From assembly GCA_947625615.1 (NCBI GenBank), contig CANQPB010000015.1:1-53229 (forward strand): a stretch of DNA of 53,229 nucleotides, written 5' to 3'. The position numbers were made by a program, and so were the translations under genes. This document shows, piece after piece, positions 32,401 to 41,272 of this stretch (position 1 is its first letter; each line of letters opens with the position of its first letter). The notes beneath the pieces are model-generated. The model searched no databases. It was not told the origin of the DNA and saw only the letters and a list, made by a program, of their open reading frames with translations. The DNA comes from an uncultured Clostridia bacterium. Lineage in GTDB: Bacteria > Bacillota > Clostridia > Oscillospirales > Ruminococcaceae.

Positions 32401-35400
32401 GAAGTAATAGGTTCAGGTGCACACACCCTCTCTCATCTCATTCCCGGCGAATACACCATTGAAGAGGTTTCTGACAGTGCGCAGCTTAAAAATTACGATT
32501 GGAACGGCGTTAAGTTCACTGACGCCAATGGCAACGAGATTACAAAGGAAGGCAACACCATTAAGGTGATCGTCAAGGCCGACGAAAACACCGCTACCGA
32601 GGTCGTTGCCACCAACTCCTACACCTCTAAGCTCGGCAAGCTCACCATTACCAAGGAAGTTAAGGGACTTGACGACGTAACCGATGCGAATATCATACAC
32701 CAAAAGTATACTTTCGATATTATTAGGAATGCAGACAACAAAGTCGTTGAAACAGTAACTCTTACAGACGGTGAGAGCAAAACCGTTGAAGATCTCACTC
32801 CCGGCACCTACACCGTTGAGGAAGTCGACGGCGATATTGAAGGATACACCAAGACCGTCACTGTCAGCGGCGACGGAGCAGTTACCGTTGAGGCCAACAA
32901 GACCGCAGAGGTCACCGTCACCAACGCCTACACCCAGATACTCGGCAGCCTTAAGATAGTCAAGACGGCTAAGTACAGCGACGGCGCCCCTGTGCCCGAA
33001 CGCACCTTCAGGTTCACCGTCACCGGCCCGAGCTATCCCAACGGCACGACAGTAGATGTCGCCGTAGACGAAAAAGGCCATGGCGAGAGCGAAGTTCTCG
33101 ACAACCTCATTCCCGGCGAGTACACCGTCACCGAGGATGCCGAAGATGCCAAGATGGAGGGCTACGAGCTTGTCACCACTGTTGGCGGAGTTACCGGCTT
33201 CTCGAAGACCGTCACGGTAGATCACACGAGCGAAACCAAGCCCGTTGAGGTAGAGGCCGTAAACACCTACACTCAGATCCTCGGAAACCTTAAGATAGTC
33301 AAGGAAGCCAAGGACACCGATGGCAAACCTGTCGGCGGCGCTCACACCTTCACGTTCACCGTCACCGGCCCGAGCTATCCCGCCCCCGGCCGTGAAGTAA
33401 CCGTCACCGTAGACGAAAACGGCCATGGCGAGAGCGAAGTTCTCAAGAATCTCATTCCCGGCGAATACACCGTTGCCGAAGTTCCCGAAAGCGCCAAGCT
33501 CGACGGCTACTACGACCCGCAGGTTGAATATGTAAGCGGCGCGACGGTAAATGTTGAGGCCGACAAGACCGCGACCGCGTCGGTCACCGTTATCAACACC
33601 TATGAGAAGCAGTACGGCGGAATGAAAATTTCCAAGCACGTCGAGATTGACAATCCGAGCGAGCTTGATAATTACGAATACAACAAGCCATTCATCATTC
33701 ACATTTACAGAAACGAGGGCGGATTTGAAGCTCTCCGCGAGATAACCGAAGGTCAGACCATTATACTCGACAATCTCGAGCCCGGCGTTTACACCGTCGA
33801 GGAAATTGAAGGAGACCTTCTTGAACAGAAATACGAAGACGGCAGCGTGGTGCAGTGGTCTCACAAGGTAACCGGCGAGAGCACGCAGATCGTCGTAGAG
33901 CCCGCAACTACCGCCGAGGGATATGTTGAGGTAAATCTGACAAACATCTATTCCCCGATAGTTGAGTGGGGCGAGCTTGAACTCACCAAGGATATCGTCC
34001 TTAACAACACCAATCCTGAAGATTATGCCGGCATTCTTGCTGAAAAGAACTTCAGATTCATAATCGACGGCCCTCTCGGCTATCAGAAAGTTAAAACCCT
34101 TTCTTACAACGAGCCTTCCGTCACCCTGAAATATCTCGTTCCCGGCATCTATACCGTCACCGAGGAGCAGAGCCCCAAGATCGACGGCTATGAATGGGTC
34201 GAGGTAGGCAGCCTCACAGTCGAAGTCAAGGCCATGCAGCAGGCCCCGGCGGTTCAGGATATCCCTGCCGAAGTGCCGGCAGTAGTCTCGATCCCGATTC
34301 CCGAGGCTCCCGAGGTGATCGCGGCCGACATGATCGCCAATCCCGCTATGAACGCTCCCGCAGGCTTCGGCATGAACGTCTTCGGCGAGGTTCCCGAGGA
34401 TCAGCCCGAGCTCTTCCCCGAGGAGATCCCCGAAATGCTCGTCACCGACATGCCCGCCCCGTTCGCTCCTCTTGACGATAACACCGTAGGCGATCCCGCC
34501 CCGGCCGATCAGGTCGTAACAAATACCGAGCCCGCAAGGCTCACAGTCACCAACACCTATAACAAGCTCGGTTCGCTTGTTCTTACAAAGAACGTCACCG
34601 GCACCTACGCCGGCGCATACGGCAAGACCTACAGCTTCACCGTCACCGGCCCGAGCTATCCCAACGGCACGACAGTATATGTCGTCGTAGATGAAGACGG
34701 CCACGGCGAGACGCAGCTTGATAACCTCAAGCCCGGCACCTACACCGTCACCGAAAAGGACAAGGAAAACCTTAAGCAGAAAGGCTTCGTGTTCAATGTC
34801 ACCGGCGAGGGAACGGCAGCCGTCGAATACGGCGAGACCGCCGGAATCACCGTGACTAACGATTATAAGGAGCTCGGCAAGCTCACCGTTACCAAGTCGG
34901 TCAAGGGTCTTCCCGAAGATCTTCTCGGCACCGAGGAATTCAACTTCGAAGTCAGAAACGAAGCCGGCGAAGCAGTTGCGGAATTCACCCTTAAGAACGG
35001 CGAGAATTATACCGTTGAAGGCCTCGAGCCCGGCACCTACACCGTCACCGAAAAGGACGCCAAGGTTGAAGGCTACGACGTCAACGTCACCGTCGAGGGA
35101 ACCGCGGAAGTCAAATACGACGCGACTGCCCTTGTCACCGTAACCAACACCTATGAGGAGCTCGGAAAGCTCACCGTCACCAAAAAGGTCGAAGGACTTG
35201 ACGGCGTGACCGACGAGAATATCCTGAATCACGAATATTCCTTCGAGGTAAGAAACGAGAAAGGCGAAACCGTCGACGCGTTCACCCTTAAAGACGGCAA
35301 AAGCTACACCGTTGAAAACCTCAAGCCCGGCACCTATGAGATAATTGAAACCAACAACGAACTTGAGGGCTACAAGCTCGACGTCAAGACCGACGGCAGC

Positions 35401-36990
35401 GCCGAAGTCGAATACGGCAAGACCGCAAACGTCACCGTAACCAACAGCTATAAGGAGCTCGGCAAGCTCACCGTCACCAAGTCTGTCGCAGGCGACAGCG
35501 AAGAAGCAAAGTGCAAGCTTTACACCTTCAAGATCGAAGGCCCTGACGGCTTCGTGAGATATGTCACCGTCACCGGCAACGGCAGCGTGACAGTCGACAA
35601 GCTCGAGCCCGGCACCTACACCGTAACCGAGGTCACCGAGACCTACACCGATGAAAACGGCGAAGAAGTCAGCGTAAACCTCAACATCGACGGCTATGCC
35701 TGGGAAGTCACAGGCCAGGGTCAGGAGGTCGTCATAGACCTTGACGACGCCGATAAGGCCGAGGGCGAAGTAACCGTCACCAACACCTACACCCGCGAGC
35801 TCGGCTCGCTGACCATCACCAAGTCGGTCGAGGGCAACAGCGACGAGGCTGAGGATAAGGTTTACACCTTCAACGTCACCGGCCCCGACGGATATTCCGC
35901 CAGCGTTACGGTCACCGGCAGCGGCAGCACCACCCTTACCGGCCTTGTCCCCGGCACCTACACCGTAACCGAGGACGACGCCGAGATCGAAGGCTTCGAG
36001 CTTGAAGTCACCGGCGGCGTAACGGTCGACGTTATTGCAAACGAAACGGCCGGCATAACGGTAACCAACACCTACACCAAGGAAGTCGGCTCGCTGACGA
36101 TCACCAAGACCGTCGCAGGCGACAGCGAGGAGGCTGAGGGCAAGACCTACACCTTCGACGTAAGCGGCCCCGACGGCTATGCCGAGACCGTAAACATCAC
36201 CGGCAATGGCAGCGTAACCCTTACCGATCTTGTCCCCGGCGTTTACACCGTTACCGAGCGCAATTCCGAGATCGACGGCTATGAGCTCACGGTCACCGGC
36301 GGCGGAACGGTAAGCGCAGTCGTCGTCAAGGACGAAACCGCTACCGCGGCATTCACTAACACCTACAGAGAGCTTCGCAGCATCTCGGTCACCAAGGAAT
36401 GGTATGTAGACGGCAACCGTGCGTTCGCACCTGCGGGAGCTTCGATCACCGTAAACCTTCTCGCCAACGGAGCCGACACCGGCAAGTCGCTGGTGATAAG
36501 CGAATCCACCGGCTGGGCCGGAACATTTGAAGAGCTCTATGTGAACGACGAGAACGGAGAGCCGATAGCCTACAGCATTTCGGAGCAAAGCTATCTCGGC
36601 TGGCAGTCTTCGGTAACCGGCAGCGCGGATTCCGGATTCGTAGTCATCAACTCCACCACCACTCCTCCCGACACGCCGGATATCCCGAACATTCCCGACA
36701 ACCCCTACTACCCGACCATTCCCGAATATCCGACTCCCGAAGAGCCCTATATTCCTCCCGTTGACATTCCCGAGCCTGATGTTCCGCTGACCGACATTCC
36801 CGACGAGCCCGAGGTTCCTCTCACCGATATCGTAGACGACGAGGTTCCGCTCTTCGACAAGGTTCCCGAAACCGGCGACGAAAGCAACACCGCCCTTTGG
36901 ATCTCCATAGCGGCCTGCTCGGCTCTCGGAATAGCGATCCTTGCGGCAGCCCTCATTCGCGACAGCAAAAAGACCAGAAAAGAAGACTAA
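29419..36990 (+). CDS. giant sortase-anchored surface protein with beta-helix and 17 isopeptide-type repeats
   Basis: A 2,523-residue secreted, wall-anchored protein. The signal peptide spans about residues 1-30. Residues 35-480 form a beta-helix-like domain with repeated GGGI and NN-rich turns. Then follow 16 repeats of about 90-150 residues, each opening G(D/K/S)LTVTK and closing VTVTNTY with an internal YTVTE. These are the Lys, Asn and Glu expected to form intramolecular isopeptide bonds in SpaA/DUF5979-like domains. A Pro/Ala/Glu-rich insert (34200-34500) breaks the tenth repeat. A seventeenth, Cna-B-like repeat and a Pro-rich stalk precede the sorting signal VPETG (36862-36876), a membrane helix and the basic tail RDSKKTRK. 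The start has GAGGAGGA upstream. Likely an adhesin or fimbrial stalk; ligand unknown. Confidence 0.9.
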   Translation: MSKMLQKLLAVGLALAFLLSMPGVSAIVEAASSAVLTAEQLEQAIIADDGEIDLDGANIAVERTLTIENTVTISNGTISRSKDVNIFDVKGNLTLENVTLQGSEKEKDTFKRSAVKIELEGSLTMNNSTITGFYAQIGGGIYTNGKAYLNNGAHVDGNHVWADWYSNEYCYGGGIAIEDGGFVQMNDGSSVSNNEAIGVGVYATDVPILGGGIAIKEGGAFTMNGGEVNYNHVVKGERNFSVGGGICIGSDSRPNFKDLGSPDGSKIQLNAGTIKGNTARRAGGIYVHAGTTINVSRLAVVNNSAYTGGGVWLCGTGSATFYSDSLLANNSADGYGKDFYKNGYDGMYSVSSLNKIALSQNHRDGTEVSWFDEVYKQSISNIQDYIEAYTMILKWGFGDERNPETFVSDEQLETWFNKHEELLYLYNDAMDNIPWFYDPAMVVTGTTTDDVDLSAYKLVISDNVSETEGGGIACNGNLIAGEKTGDLTVKKEVVGYDTGKDFSFKVTLDEKLNGVFGDMTFVDGVAGFNLKNGESLTAKEIPEGTGYTVEEKAEDGYNIAYIGKVGEESVGEDKGTIQAGKTTEVTVQNTWPVGDLTVSKAVNIKKGELTFGDYITEETFHFKVTLSNKEINGTFGNMDFENGEAEFDLKKGESKTATGLPANTHYTVTETAKDGYTSNYEGNTTEGDITANGKANASFVNTRKTGNLSVKKVVSAKDLDKVKSKAFNFTVKLDTPLTDTYGDMTFTDGEAKFTLTHEETKTATGLPTGIKYTVTEEHSEGYITSYTSMTGEADENGGWTGEIAEGVAKVTVTNIKNVGDLTVTKVVDGSGDLSKEFNFIVTLSGTAESGEHGEGINGQYGDMAFSGGVAHFELKSGESKSANNLPIGLEYTVTEAEADKDDYKTSYAVTEKSVDEGEPSLGVESTHSGNSGKIGRDSNGRKCQVVVKVTNTRPFGSLSISKAITGADYKDYKDQTFKFKVTGPGFTAEDPLIAEVIGSGAHTLSHLIPGEYTIEEVSDSAQLKNYDWNGVKFTDANGNEITKEGNTIKVIVKADENTATEVVATNSYTSKLGKLTITKEVKGLDDVTDANIIHQKYTFDIIRNADNKVVETVTLTDGESKTVEDLTPGTYTVEEVDGDIEGYTKTVTVSGDGAVTVEANKTAEVTVTNAYTQILGSLKIVKTAKYSDGAPVPERTFRFTVTGPSYPNGTTVDVAVDEKGHGESEVLDNLIPGEYTVTEDAEDAKMEGYELVTTVGGVTGFSKTVTVDHTSETKPVEVEAVNTYTQILGNLKIVKEAKDTDGKPVGGAHTFTFTVTGPSYPAPGREVTVTVDENGHGESEVLKNLIPGEYTVAEVPESAKLDGYYDPQVEYVSGATVNVEADKTATASVTVINTYEKQYGGMKISKHVEIDNPSELDNYEYNKPFIIHIYRNEGGFEALREITEGQTIILDNLEPGVYTVEEIEGDLLEQKYEDGSVVQWSHKVTGESTQIVVEPATTAEGYVEVNLTNIYSPIVEWGELELTKDIVLNNTNPEDYAGILAEKNFRFIIDGPLGYQKVKTLSYNEPSVTLKYLVPGIYTVTEEQSPKIDGYEWVEVGSLTVEVKAMQQAPAVQDIPAEVPAVVSIPIPEAPEVIAADMIANPAMNAPAGFGMNVFGEVPEDQPELFPEEIPEMLVTDMPAPFAPLDDNTVGDPAPADQVVTNTEPARLTVTNTYNKLGSLVLTKNVTGTYAGAYGKTYSFTVTGPSYPNGTTVYVVVDEDGHGETQLDNLKPGTYTVTEKDKENLKQKGFVFNVTGEGTAAVEYGETAGITVTNDYKELGKLTVTKSVKGLPEDLLGTEEFNFEVRNEAGEAVAEFTLKNGENYTVEGLEPGTYTVTEKDAKVEGYDVNVTVEGTAEVKYDATALVTVTNTYEELGKLTVTKKVEGLDGVTDENILNHEYSFEVRNEKGETVDAFTLKDGKSYTVENLKPGTYEIIETNNELEGYKLDVKTDGSAEVEYGKTANVTVTNSYKELGKLTVTKSVAGDSEEAKCKLYTFKIEGPDGFVRYVTVTGNGSVTVDKLEPGTYTVTEVTETYTDENGEEVSVNLNIDGYAWEVTGQGQEVVIDLDDADKAEGEVTVTNTYTRELGSLTITKSVEGNSDEAEDKVYTFNVTGPDGYSASVTVTGSGSTTLTGLVPGTYTVTEDDAEIEGFELEVTGGVTVDVIANETAGITVTNTYTKEVGSLTITKTVAGDSEEAEGKTYTFDVSGPDGYAETVNITGNGSVTLTDLVPGVYTVTERNSEIDGYELTVTGGGTVSAVVVKDETATAAFTNTYRELRSISVTKEWYVDGNRAFAPAGASITVNLLANGADTGKSLVISESTGWAGTFEELYVNDENGEPIAYSISEQSYLGWQSSVTGSADSGFVVINSTTTPPDTPDIPNIPDNPYYPTIPEYPTPEEPYIPPVDIPEPDVPLTDIPDEPEVPLTDIVDDEVPLFDKVPETGDESNTALWISIAACSALGIAILAAALIRDSKKTRKED
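30871..36372 (+). repeat. 16 tandem isopeptide-type repeat units inside the giant gene
   Basis: Units begin at about 30871 and run without interruption except for the linker near 34200-34500. Some pairs are very close at DNA level; for example, a stretch coding VTGPSYPNGTT is repeated at about 33020 and 34643. The similarity of neighbouring units makes the region prone to recombination and to assembly errors. Confidence 0.85.
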
Positions 36991-37027
36991 CCCCTAAAAA
37001 GCAAACATTTTTAAAGGAGTGTACTCA

Positions 37028-38374
37028 GTGCAGAATAAGACAAAATGTGTGCTGATTCTGACAATGATACTCACCATTCTTACGACGACCGCCTGTTCGC
37101 AGGCGGCCGTCGATAAGGAGCCGGTGACAAGCCCGACTGCCCAGACCACGGCGGCCACTACCCTTGCGGCCTCGTCTACCGAGGGCACAAGGGCCTCGGT
37201 TTCTGAAACCGAGGTTGAATCGCAGGTGAAAAATCCCGAGACCTCGGCCACCGAGGCGGAATCGACCGTTACCGAGCAGTCCTCGCAGAGCCTGCCCGAG
37301 ACCGCCGAACCCCTCACCTCGGAGACGGCGACGCTTAAGACCTCGGCGGCGGTGGACAAGACCGACGGCGAGGATACGCCCACGCCCGCGCCCGACGAGA
37401 AAACCGACGAGGGCGAAAGCCCCGAAAGCCCACCGGACGAGACCGATTCGACCGATTCCACCGACGCGACCGCTTCCACAAATCCGACAGGCCTGACGAG
37501 CGTTCCGACCGAGGAGCTCACCACCATTGAAGACACCAAGGTGGCGATGTCCGATTCCGAGCCGAAAACCCCGTCATATCCGCCGGTGGGCGCCCCCGGA
37601 CTTTACGAGGAGCGCTGCTCCGACGCCGTCATCGATTACTCTAACACCGAAGACGGATACATAATGGTGAAGTTCACTTCATCTACGTCAAACAGATTAA
37701 AGGTGCTGGTGCAGGGCCCCTCGACTAAGTACCAGTACGACATAAAGCCGGACGAATGGTCGGCGTTCCCGCTTTCCGACGGCGACGGCACCTACGCGGT
37801 GGGGGTATATGAAAACGTGCAGGGCACGTCCTACGCACAGGTGCTCACGGCAAACATAAGAGTTTCTCTGACCGACGAATTCGCGCCGTTTTTGCGCTCT
37901 AACCAGTATGTCGATTTCGAGTCGGCGCCGGACACCGTTTCAAAGGCGTCCGATCTCTGCGAAGACGCCGACGGCACCCTTGAAAAGGTCAGCGAGGTTT
38001 ACGATTTTGTTGTGAGCGAGCTTTCCTATGACTACGATCTTGCTTCAAACGTAAAGAGCGGCTATGTGCCGGATCTCGACAAGGTGCTTTCAAAGGAAAA
38101 GGGAATCTGCCTTGACTACGCTGGGCTTATGACCGGAATGCTTAGAAGCCAGTGCATACCCTGCAAGCTTGTCGTCGGATATGCCGGCACGGCTTACCAC
38201 GCCTGGATAAGCGTCTGGTCGGACGAGGAGGGCTGGATAGAGGACGTCATCTACTTCGACGGCGAGAGCTGGAAGCGCATGGATCCGACATTTGCCTCCA
38301 CCGGCGACAGAAGCAAATCCACGATGAAATATATCGGCGACGGAAAGAACTATTCCGCCAAATATTACTATTGA
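37028..38374 (+). CDS. lipoprotein with transglutaminase-like domain
   Basis: A 448-residue lipoprotein starting at a GTG eight bases after AAAGGAG; an in-frame GTG at 37019 overlaps that site. The signal peptide ends LTTTAC (an acceptable, not ideal, lipobox). A Thr/Glu/Pro-rich linker of about 150 residues reaches through the wall to a small beta domain and a transglutaminase-like domain whose triad is visible: Cys in KGICLDYAGLMTGMLR, His in AYHAWISVW and Asp in RMDPTFAS. Such domains act as proteases or amide-bond exchange enzymes. It starts 37 bp after the giant protein gene, suggesting co-expression and possibly action on that protein. Confidence 0.85.
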   Translation: MQNKTKCVLILTMILTILTTTACSQAAVDKEPVTSPTAQTTAATTLAASSTEGTRASVSETEVESQVKNPETSATEAESTVTEQSSQSLPETAEPLTSETATLKTSAAVDKTDGEDTPTPAPDEKTDEGESPESPPDETDSTDSTDATASTNPTGLTSVPTEELTTIEDTKVAMSDSEPKTPSYPPVGAPGLYEERCSDAVIDYSNTEDGYIMVKFTSSTSNRLKVLVQGPSTKYQYDIKPDEWSAFPLSDGDGTYAVGVYENVQGTSYAQVLTANIRVSLTDEFAPFLRSNQYVDFESAPDTVSKASDLCEDADGTLEKVSEVYDFVVSELSYDYDLASNVKSGYVPDLDKVLSKEKGICLDYAGLMTGMLRSQCIPCKLVVGYAGTAYHAWISVWSDEEGWIEDVIYFDGESWKRMDPTFASTGDRSKSTMKYIGDGKNYSAKYYY

Positions 38375-38384
38375 CCTGTAAATA

Positions 38385-38410
38385 ACAGGAGGGCCTTCGG
38401 GCTCTCCTGT
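38385..38410 (+). terminator. hairpin after the transglutaminase gene, possible attenuator
   Basis: Arms ACAGGAG and CTCCTGT with imperfect GC-rich pairing inside. No T-run follows, so it may reduce rather than stop read-through into the pilus-like operon. The 93 bp after it hold no clear promoter. Confidence 0.45.
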
Positions 38411-38503
38411 CAAGTCGTTATATAAAGGCTTCGCCGCGTTGTCTGCGACGGAGCCGAAAGCACTGTTCAGACAAATAAAATCACACATTGGAGGAAAACG
38501 GCA

Positions 38504-39550
38504 ATGAGTAAAAAAATGCTGACAAACAGCGAAATCAGCGCCTTTTGCCTGGGTCTTTCACTGCTCATTCATTCGGGAGTGGGAGTGGGCGACGGCCTTG
38601 CGCTTCTTGCAGAGGAGGAGACCGACGGCGAATACCGCGACATGCTCAAGGAGCTCTCCGAGAGCGCCGACAGCGGCGTTTCGCTCGCCGAGGCGGTAAA
38701 GACAAGCGGCAGGTTCCCGGGCTATGTCTGCGGCCTTTTAGAGGTCGGAGAGAAATCCGGCCGCACCGAGGAGGCGCTTTCCGCCCTTGCGCGCTATTAT
38801 GAAGACCGCGCGAGGCTCGATCACCAGATCAAGACTGCCCTTTTGTACCCCGCAATTTTATTGGTGATAATGCTCGCGGTGATAGCCGTGCTGCTGATAA
38901 GGGTTCTACCCGTGTTCAACGAGGTTTACGCCTATTTGGGCGCAAGCCTTACCGGCATAGCCGGCGGACTTCTGTCCCTCGGCAGGGCGCTCGACGCCGC
39001 CATGCCCGTTCTTTTGGTGATACTCGGCATAGTCGTAGTGCTGATAATACTCTTTGCCGCGGTGCCGGCTTTCCGCGAAAAGCTCACCGGCTTTTGGCGC
39101 AGGCGAATGGGCGACAAGGGCGTCTCCAAGAAGATAAATACCGCCTGCTTTGCGCAGTCACTTTCGATGGGTCTTTCGAGCGGACTTCCCCTTGAGGAGG
39201 CGCTTTCGCTCGCGGGGTCTTTGCTGGACGACGTTCCCGCCGCAAAGGCAAGATGCGAGGACTGCCAAAAGCGAATCGAGAGCGGCGAATCGCTTTCGGC
39301 CGCGATGAAGGCTTCCGGCGCGCTGCCCAACACCGAATGCCGCCTTTTGGAGCTCGGCCTTCGCAGCGGCACCGGCGACGCAGCCATGGAGCAGATAGCC
39401 CGCAGGCTTTCCGAAGAGAGCGAGATCGCCCTTGAAGAATCCGTCGCAAGGGTTGAGCCCGCGCTCGTAATGGTCACCTCGGCGCTCGTCGGAATCATTC
39501 TTCTGGCGGTAATGCTTCCGCTGATGAACATTATGACGTCTATCGGGTGA
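38504..39550 (+). CDS. GspF/PilC-type inner-membrane platform protein
   Basis: A 348-residue integral membrane protein of the type II secretion/type IV pilus platform family. Two GspF domains are visible, each with the hallmark of a helix bundle ending in a G(E/L)xSG motif: LLEVGEKSGRTEEAL near residue 85 and LLELGLRSGTGDAAM near 285. Three membrane helices lie at about 115-140, 160-185 and 320-345. In these machines it links the cytoplasmic ATPase to the pilus base. It is the first gene of the seven-gene operon that ends with sortase B; the start has a TGGAGG site. Confidence 0.92.
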   Translation: MSKKMLTNSEISAFCLGLSLLIHSGVGVGDGLALLAEEETDGEYRDMLKELSESADSGVSLAEAVKTSGRFPGYVCGLLEVGEKSGRTEEALSALARYYEDRARLDHQIKTALLYPAILLVIMLAVIAVLLIRVLPVFNEVYAYLGASLTGIAGGLLSLGRALDAAMPVLLVILGIVVVLIILFAAVPAFREKLTGFWRRRMGDKGVSKKINTACFAQSLSMGLSSGLPLEEALSLAGSLLDDVPAAKARCEDCQKRIESGESLSAAMKASGALPNTECRLLELGLRSGTGDAAMEQIARRLSEESEIALEESVARVEPALVMVTSALVGIILLAVMLPLMNIMTSIG

Positions 39551-39555
39551 CGCAG

Positions 39556-39906
39556 ATGGGAAAATATACGGAAAAGAGATTTTTCGCGGTCTTAAGAGGC
39601 ATGTTCCTGCCGATAGCCGTTGTCATCGTTATCCTGATGTTCTTCACCGGGGTCTCGAATATCCAAAGCAGCAGCGGCGACGAGGGCATGCGCCAGCTTG
39701 AGGAATCTATCCGCCGCACAGCAGCCGCTTGTTATGCCTCCGAGGGGATATATCCCCCCACCGTTGAATATATGGAGGAAAAATACGGCCTGCAGATAGA
39801 TAAAGACCGCTATTACGTCGACTATAACATTTTCGCTTCAAATATAATGCCGGACTTCACCGTGCTCGACATTTCGGGAATGTCCGACGGCTCAGAAGGG
39901 CGGTAA
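39556..39906 (+). CDS. small pilin-like membrane protein 1
   Basis: A 116-residue protein with one N-terminal membrane helix (FLPIAVVIVILMFFTGVSNI) followed by a helical then mixed domain, including RRTAAACYASEGIYPPTVEYMEEKYG, a pattern seen in pseudopilin-like proteins whose globular part follows a long alpha-helix. No prepilin-peptidase site (G/A followed by a hydrophobic stretch with Glu at position 5) is present. The ATG is six bases after a GGGTGA site; a GTG at 39547 overlapping the upstream stop is an alternative start. The pilin role is inferred from size, topology and operon position. Confidence 0.65.
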   Translation: MGKYTEKRFFAVLRGMFLPIAVVIVILMFFTGVSNIQSSSGDEGMRQLEESIRRTAAACYASEGIYPPTVEYMEEKYGLQIDKDRYYVDYNIFASNIMPDFTVLDISGMSDGSEGR

Positions 39907-39910
39907 GGCT

Positions 39911-40399
39911 ATGCGTTTTAAAAGCACAAAACACCATATAGACGGCCTTATAGCGCTGCTGCTCTTCGGGGTGTTCGCGGCATGCATACTTTCGGTGCTG
40001 CTGACGGGTTCCGAGGCATACCGCCGCCTGACGGAGCGCGACCGCAGTTCCTTTGCCACGCGCACCTGCCTTGAATATGTCGCGACAAAGGTTAGGCAGG
40101 CGGGCTCGGCCGAAAGCATAAGCGTCGACAGCTTCGACGGCACCAACGCGCTTTTGATCACCGAGGACATCGGCGGCAGAAGCTATATCACCCGGGTCTA
40201 CTGCTATGACGGCTGGCTTCGCGAGATTTTCGCGGCGGCCTCCACCGAATGCAGCGCCTCTGACGGCGAAAAGATAATTCGGGCGGATTCTATGGATTTC
40301 AGCCTTGACGGCGGACTTTTAACCGCCACGCTTTCCGATTCCGATTCCGGCGCCGACAGCATCACGCTGTCGCTGCGCGAAGAGGGGGTAAGGCCATGA
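39911..40399 (+). CDS. pilin-like protein 2, DUF4860-like
   Basis: A 162-residue protein with a short basic N-terminus, a membrane helix (about residues 12-32, GLIALLLFGVFAACILSVLL) and a beta-rich exported domain containing RTCLEYVATKVRQA and ITLSLREEG. It resembles the DUF4860 proteins of clostridial pilus-like operons. The spacing of four bases from the previous gene and the ATGA overlap with the next gene show tight translational coupling. No canonical prepilin cleavage site was seen. Confidence 0.7.
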   Translation: MRFKSTKHHIDGLIALLLFGVFAACILSVLLTGSEAYRRLTERDRSSFATRTCLEYVATKVRQAGSAESISVDSFDGTNALLITEDIGGRSYITRVYCYDGWLREIFAAASTECSASDGEKIIRADSMDFSLDGGLLTATLSDSDSGADSITLSLREEGVRP

Positions 40400-40842
40400 G
40401 AAGCAAAGCGCCTCTTGCATTGATGGAACAGGCGGTTATGGTTTTGGTATTCGCGCTCGCGGCGGTTCTCTGCCTGAGGGTGTTCGTCTGGTCTGACCGC
40501 ACCTCCGAGATCGGCGCGGCGACGGATATGGCCGTTCTGAAAGCCCAGAGCGCGGCCGAGATCATTAAAAACGAAGGAAAATCCGGCCAAAGCGAGGAAG
40601 ATGTTTTAAAGGCAGTATCCACGCGCCTCGGCGGGACATACAGCGACGCGGACGCTAAGCTGACCGTCGGATATGATGCCGACTGGCAGCCGGCTGAGGG
40701 CGAGGACGTAAGATATGTTCTTGCAGCCTCGAAAGACGGCGAGGGCAGCGGCGCCCTCGGGTCGGTGCATATCGAGGTAACGGAGAACACGCAGGGCGAA
40801 ACGCTGTTTGAGATAACGGCGGCATGGCAGAAGGAGGCATAG
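40396..40842 (+). CDS. pilin-like protein 3
   Basis: A 148-residue protein with an N-terminal helix MEQAVMVLVFALAAVLCLRVFVW and a long following helix DMAVLKAQSAAEIIKNEG, then a beta-rich domain. The opening KAPLALMEQAV places a Glu five residues after a possible cleavage between Pro and Leu, the only hint of a prepilin site among the four small proteins, and it is atypical. Its start overlaps the previous stop (ATGA). Confidence 0.65.
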   Translation: MRSKAPLALMEQAVMVLVFALAAVLCLRVFVWSDRTSEIGAATDMAVLKAQSAAEIIKNEGKSGQSEEDVLKAVSTRLGGTYSDADAKLTVGYDADWQPAEGEDVRYVLAASKDGEGSGALGSVHIEVTENTQGETLFEITAAWQKEA

Positions 40843-40843
40843 T

Positions 40844-41263
40844 ATGAACGGTGAAAAAAGGCGTTTTTCTCCGCCGGCAGTAGGCGGAAGCTCGCTTCTG
40901 GTAATTTTTGCGGTTCTCTGCCTCACGGTGTTCGCCATGCTTTCAATGTCGACGGTTCAGGCCGAGGACAGGCTGAGAAATTCCTCCGCAAAGGCGGTGT
41001 CGCAGTATTACGCCGCCGACGCCGAAGCCGAGAGGATCCTTTCGGAGCTCAGATTGGGGAGTATCCCCGATGGCGTGGAGCTTTCGGAGGACTTTAAAGC
41101 GAAATATTCCTGCGAAATTTCCGACACGCAGACATTATTTGTTGAGGTCAGCTTTGACGGCGGCCTTGGCGACAGCTATAAAATCACCCGCTGGCAGGCT
41201 GTTTACACCGCCGACTGGACGCCCGACGACAGCTTAGGCGTTTGGACAGGCGAAGAAAGCTGA
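40844..41263 (+). CDS. pilin-like protein 4
   Basis: A 139-residue protein. The N-terminus GGSSLLVIFAVLCLTVFAMLSMSTV is a membrane helix preceded by SPPAVGG, and the next segment SAKAVSQYYAADAEAERILSELR is a long amphipathic helix, recalling PilX-type minor pilins that open with GxxLLVxxVLL. The Glu at position 5 is missing. One base separates it from the preceding gene and nine from the PilT gene. Confidence 0.65.
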   Translation: MNGEKRRFSPPAVGGSSLLVIFAVLCLTVFAMLSMSTVQAEDRLRNSSAKAVSQYYAADAEAERILSELRLGSIPDGVELSEDFKAKYSCEISDTQTLFVEVSFDGGLGDSYKITRWQAVYTADWTPDDSLGVWTGEES

Positions 41264-41272
41264 GGATAGATT

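Noticed and set aside
30871-36372. CRISPR-like regular repeats
   Set aside because: The repeats are 250-450 bp protein-coding units in one continuous frame, not short repeats with unique spacers, and no cas genes are present.
32413-36588. A 1,391-codon open frame antisense to the giant surface-protein gene
   Set aside because: It has no ribosome site or promoter, mirrors the repeat units in reverse, and arises because the repeated GC-rich codons exclude stops on the other strand. The sense frame has a signal peptide, domains and a sorting signal.
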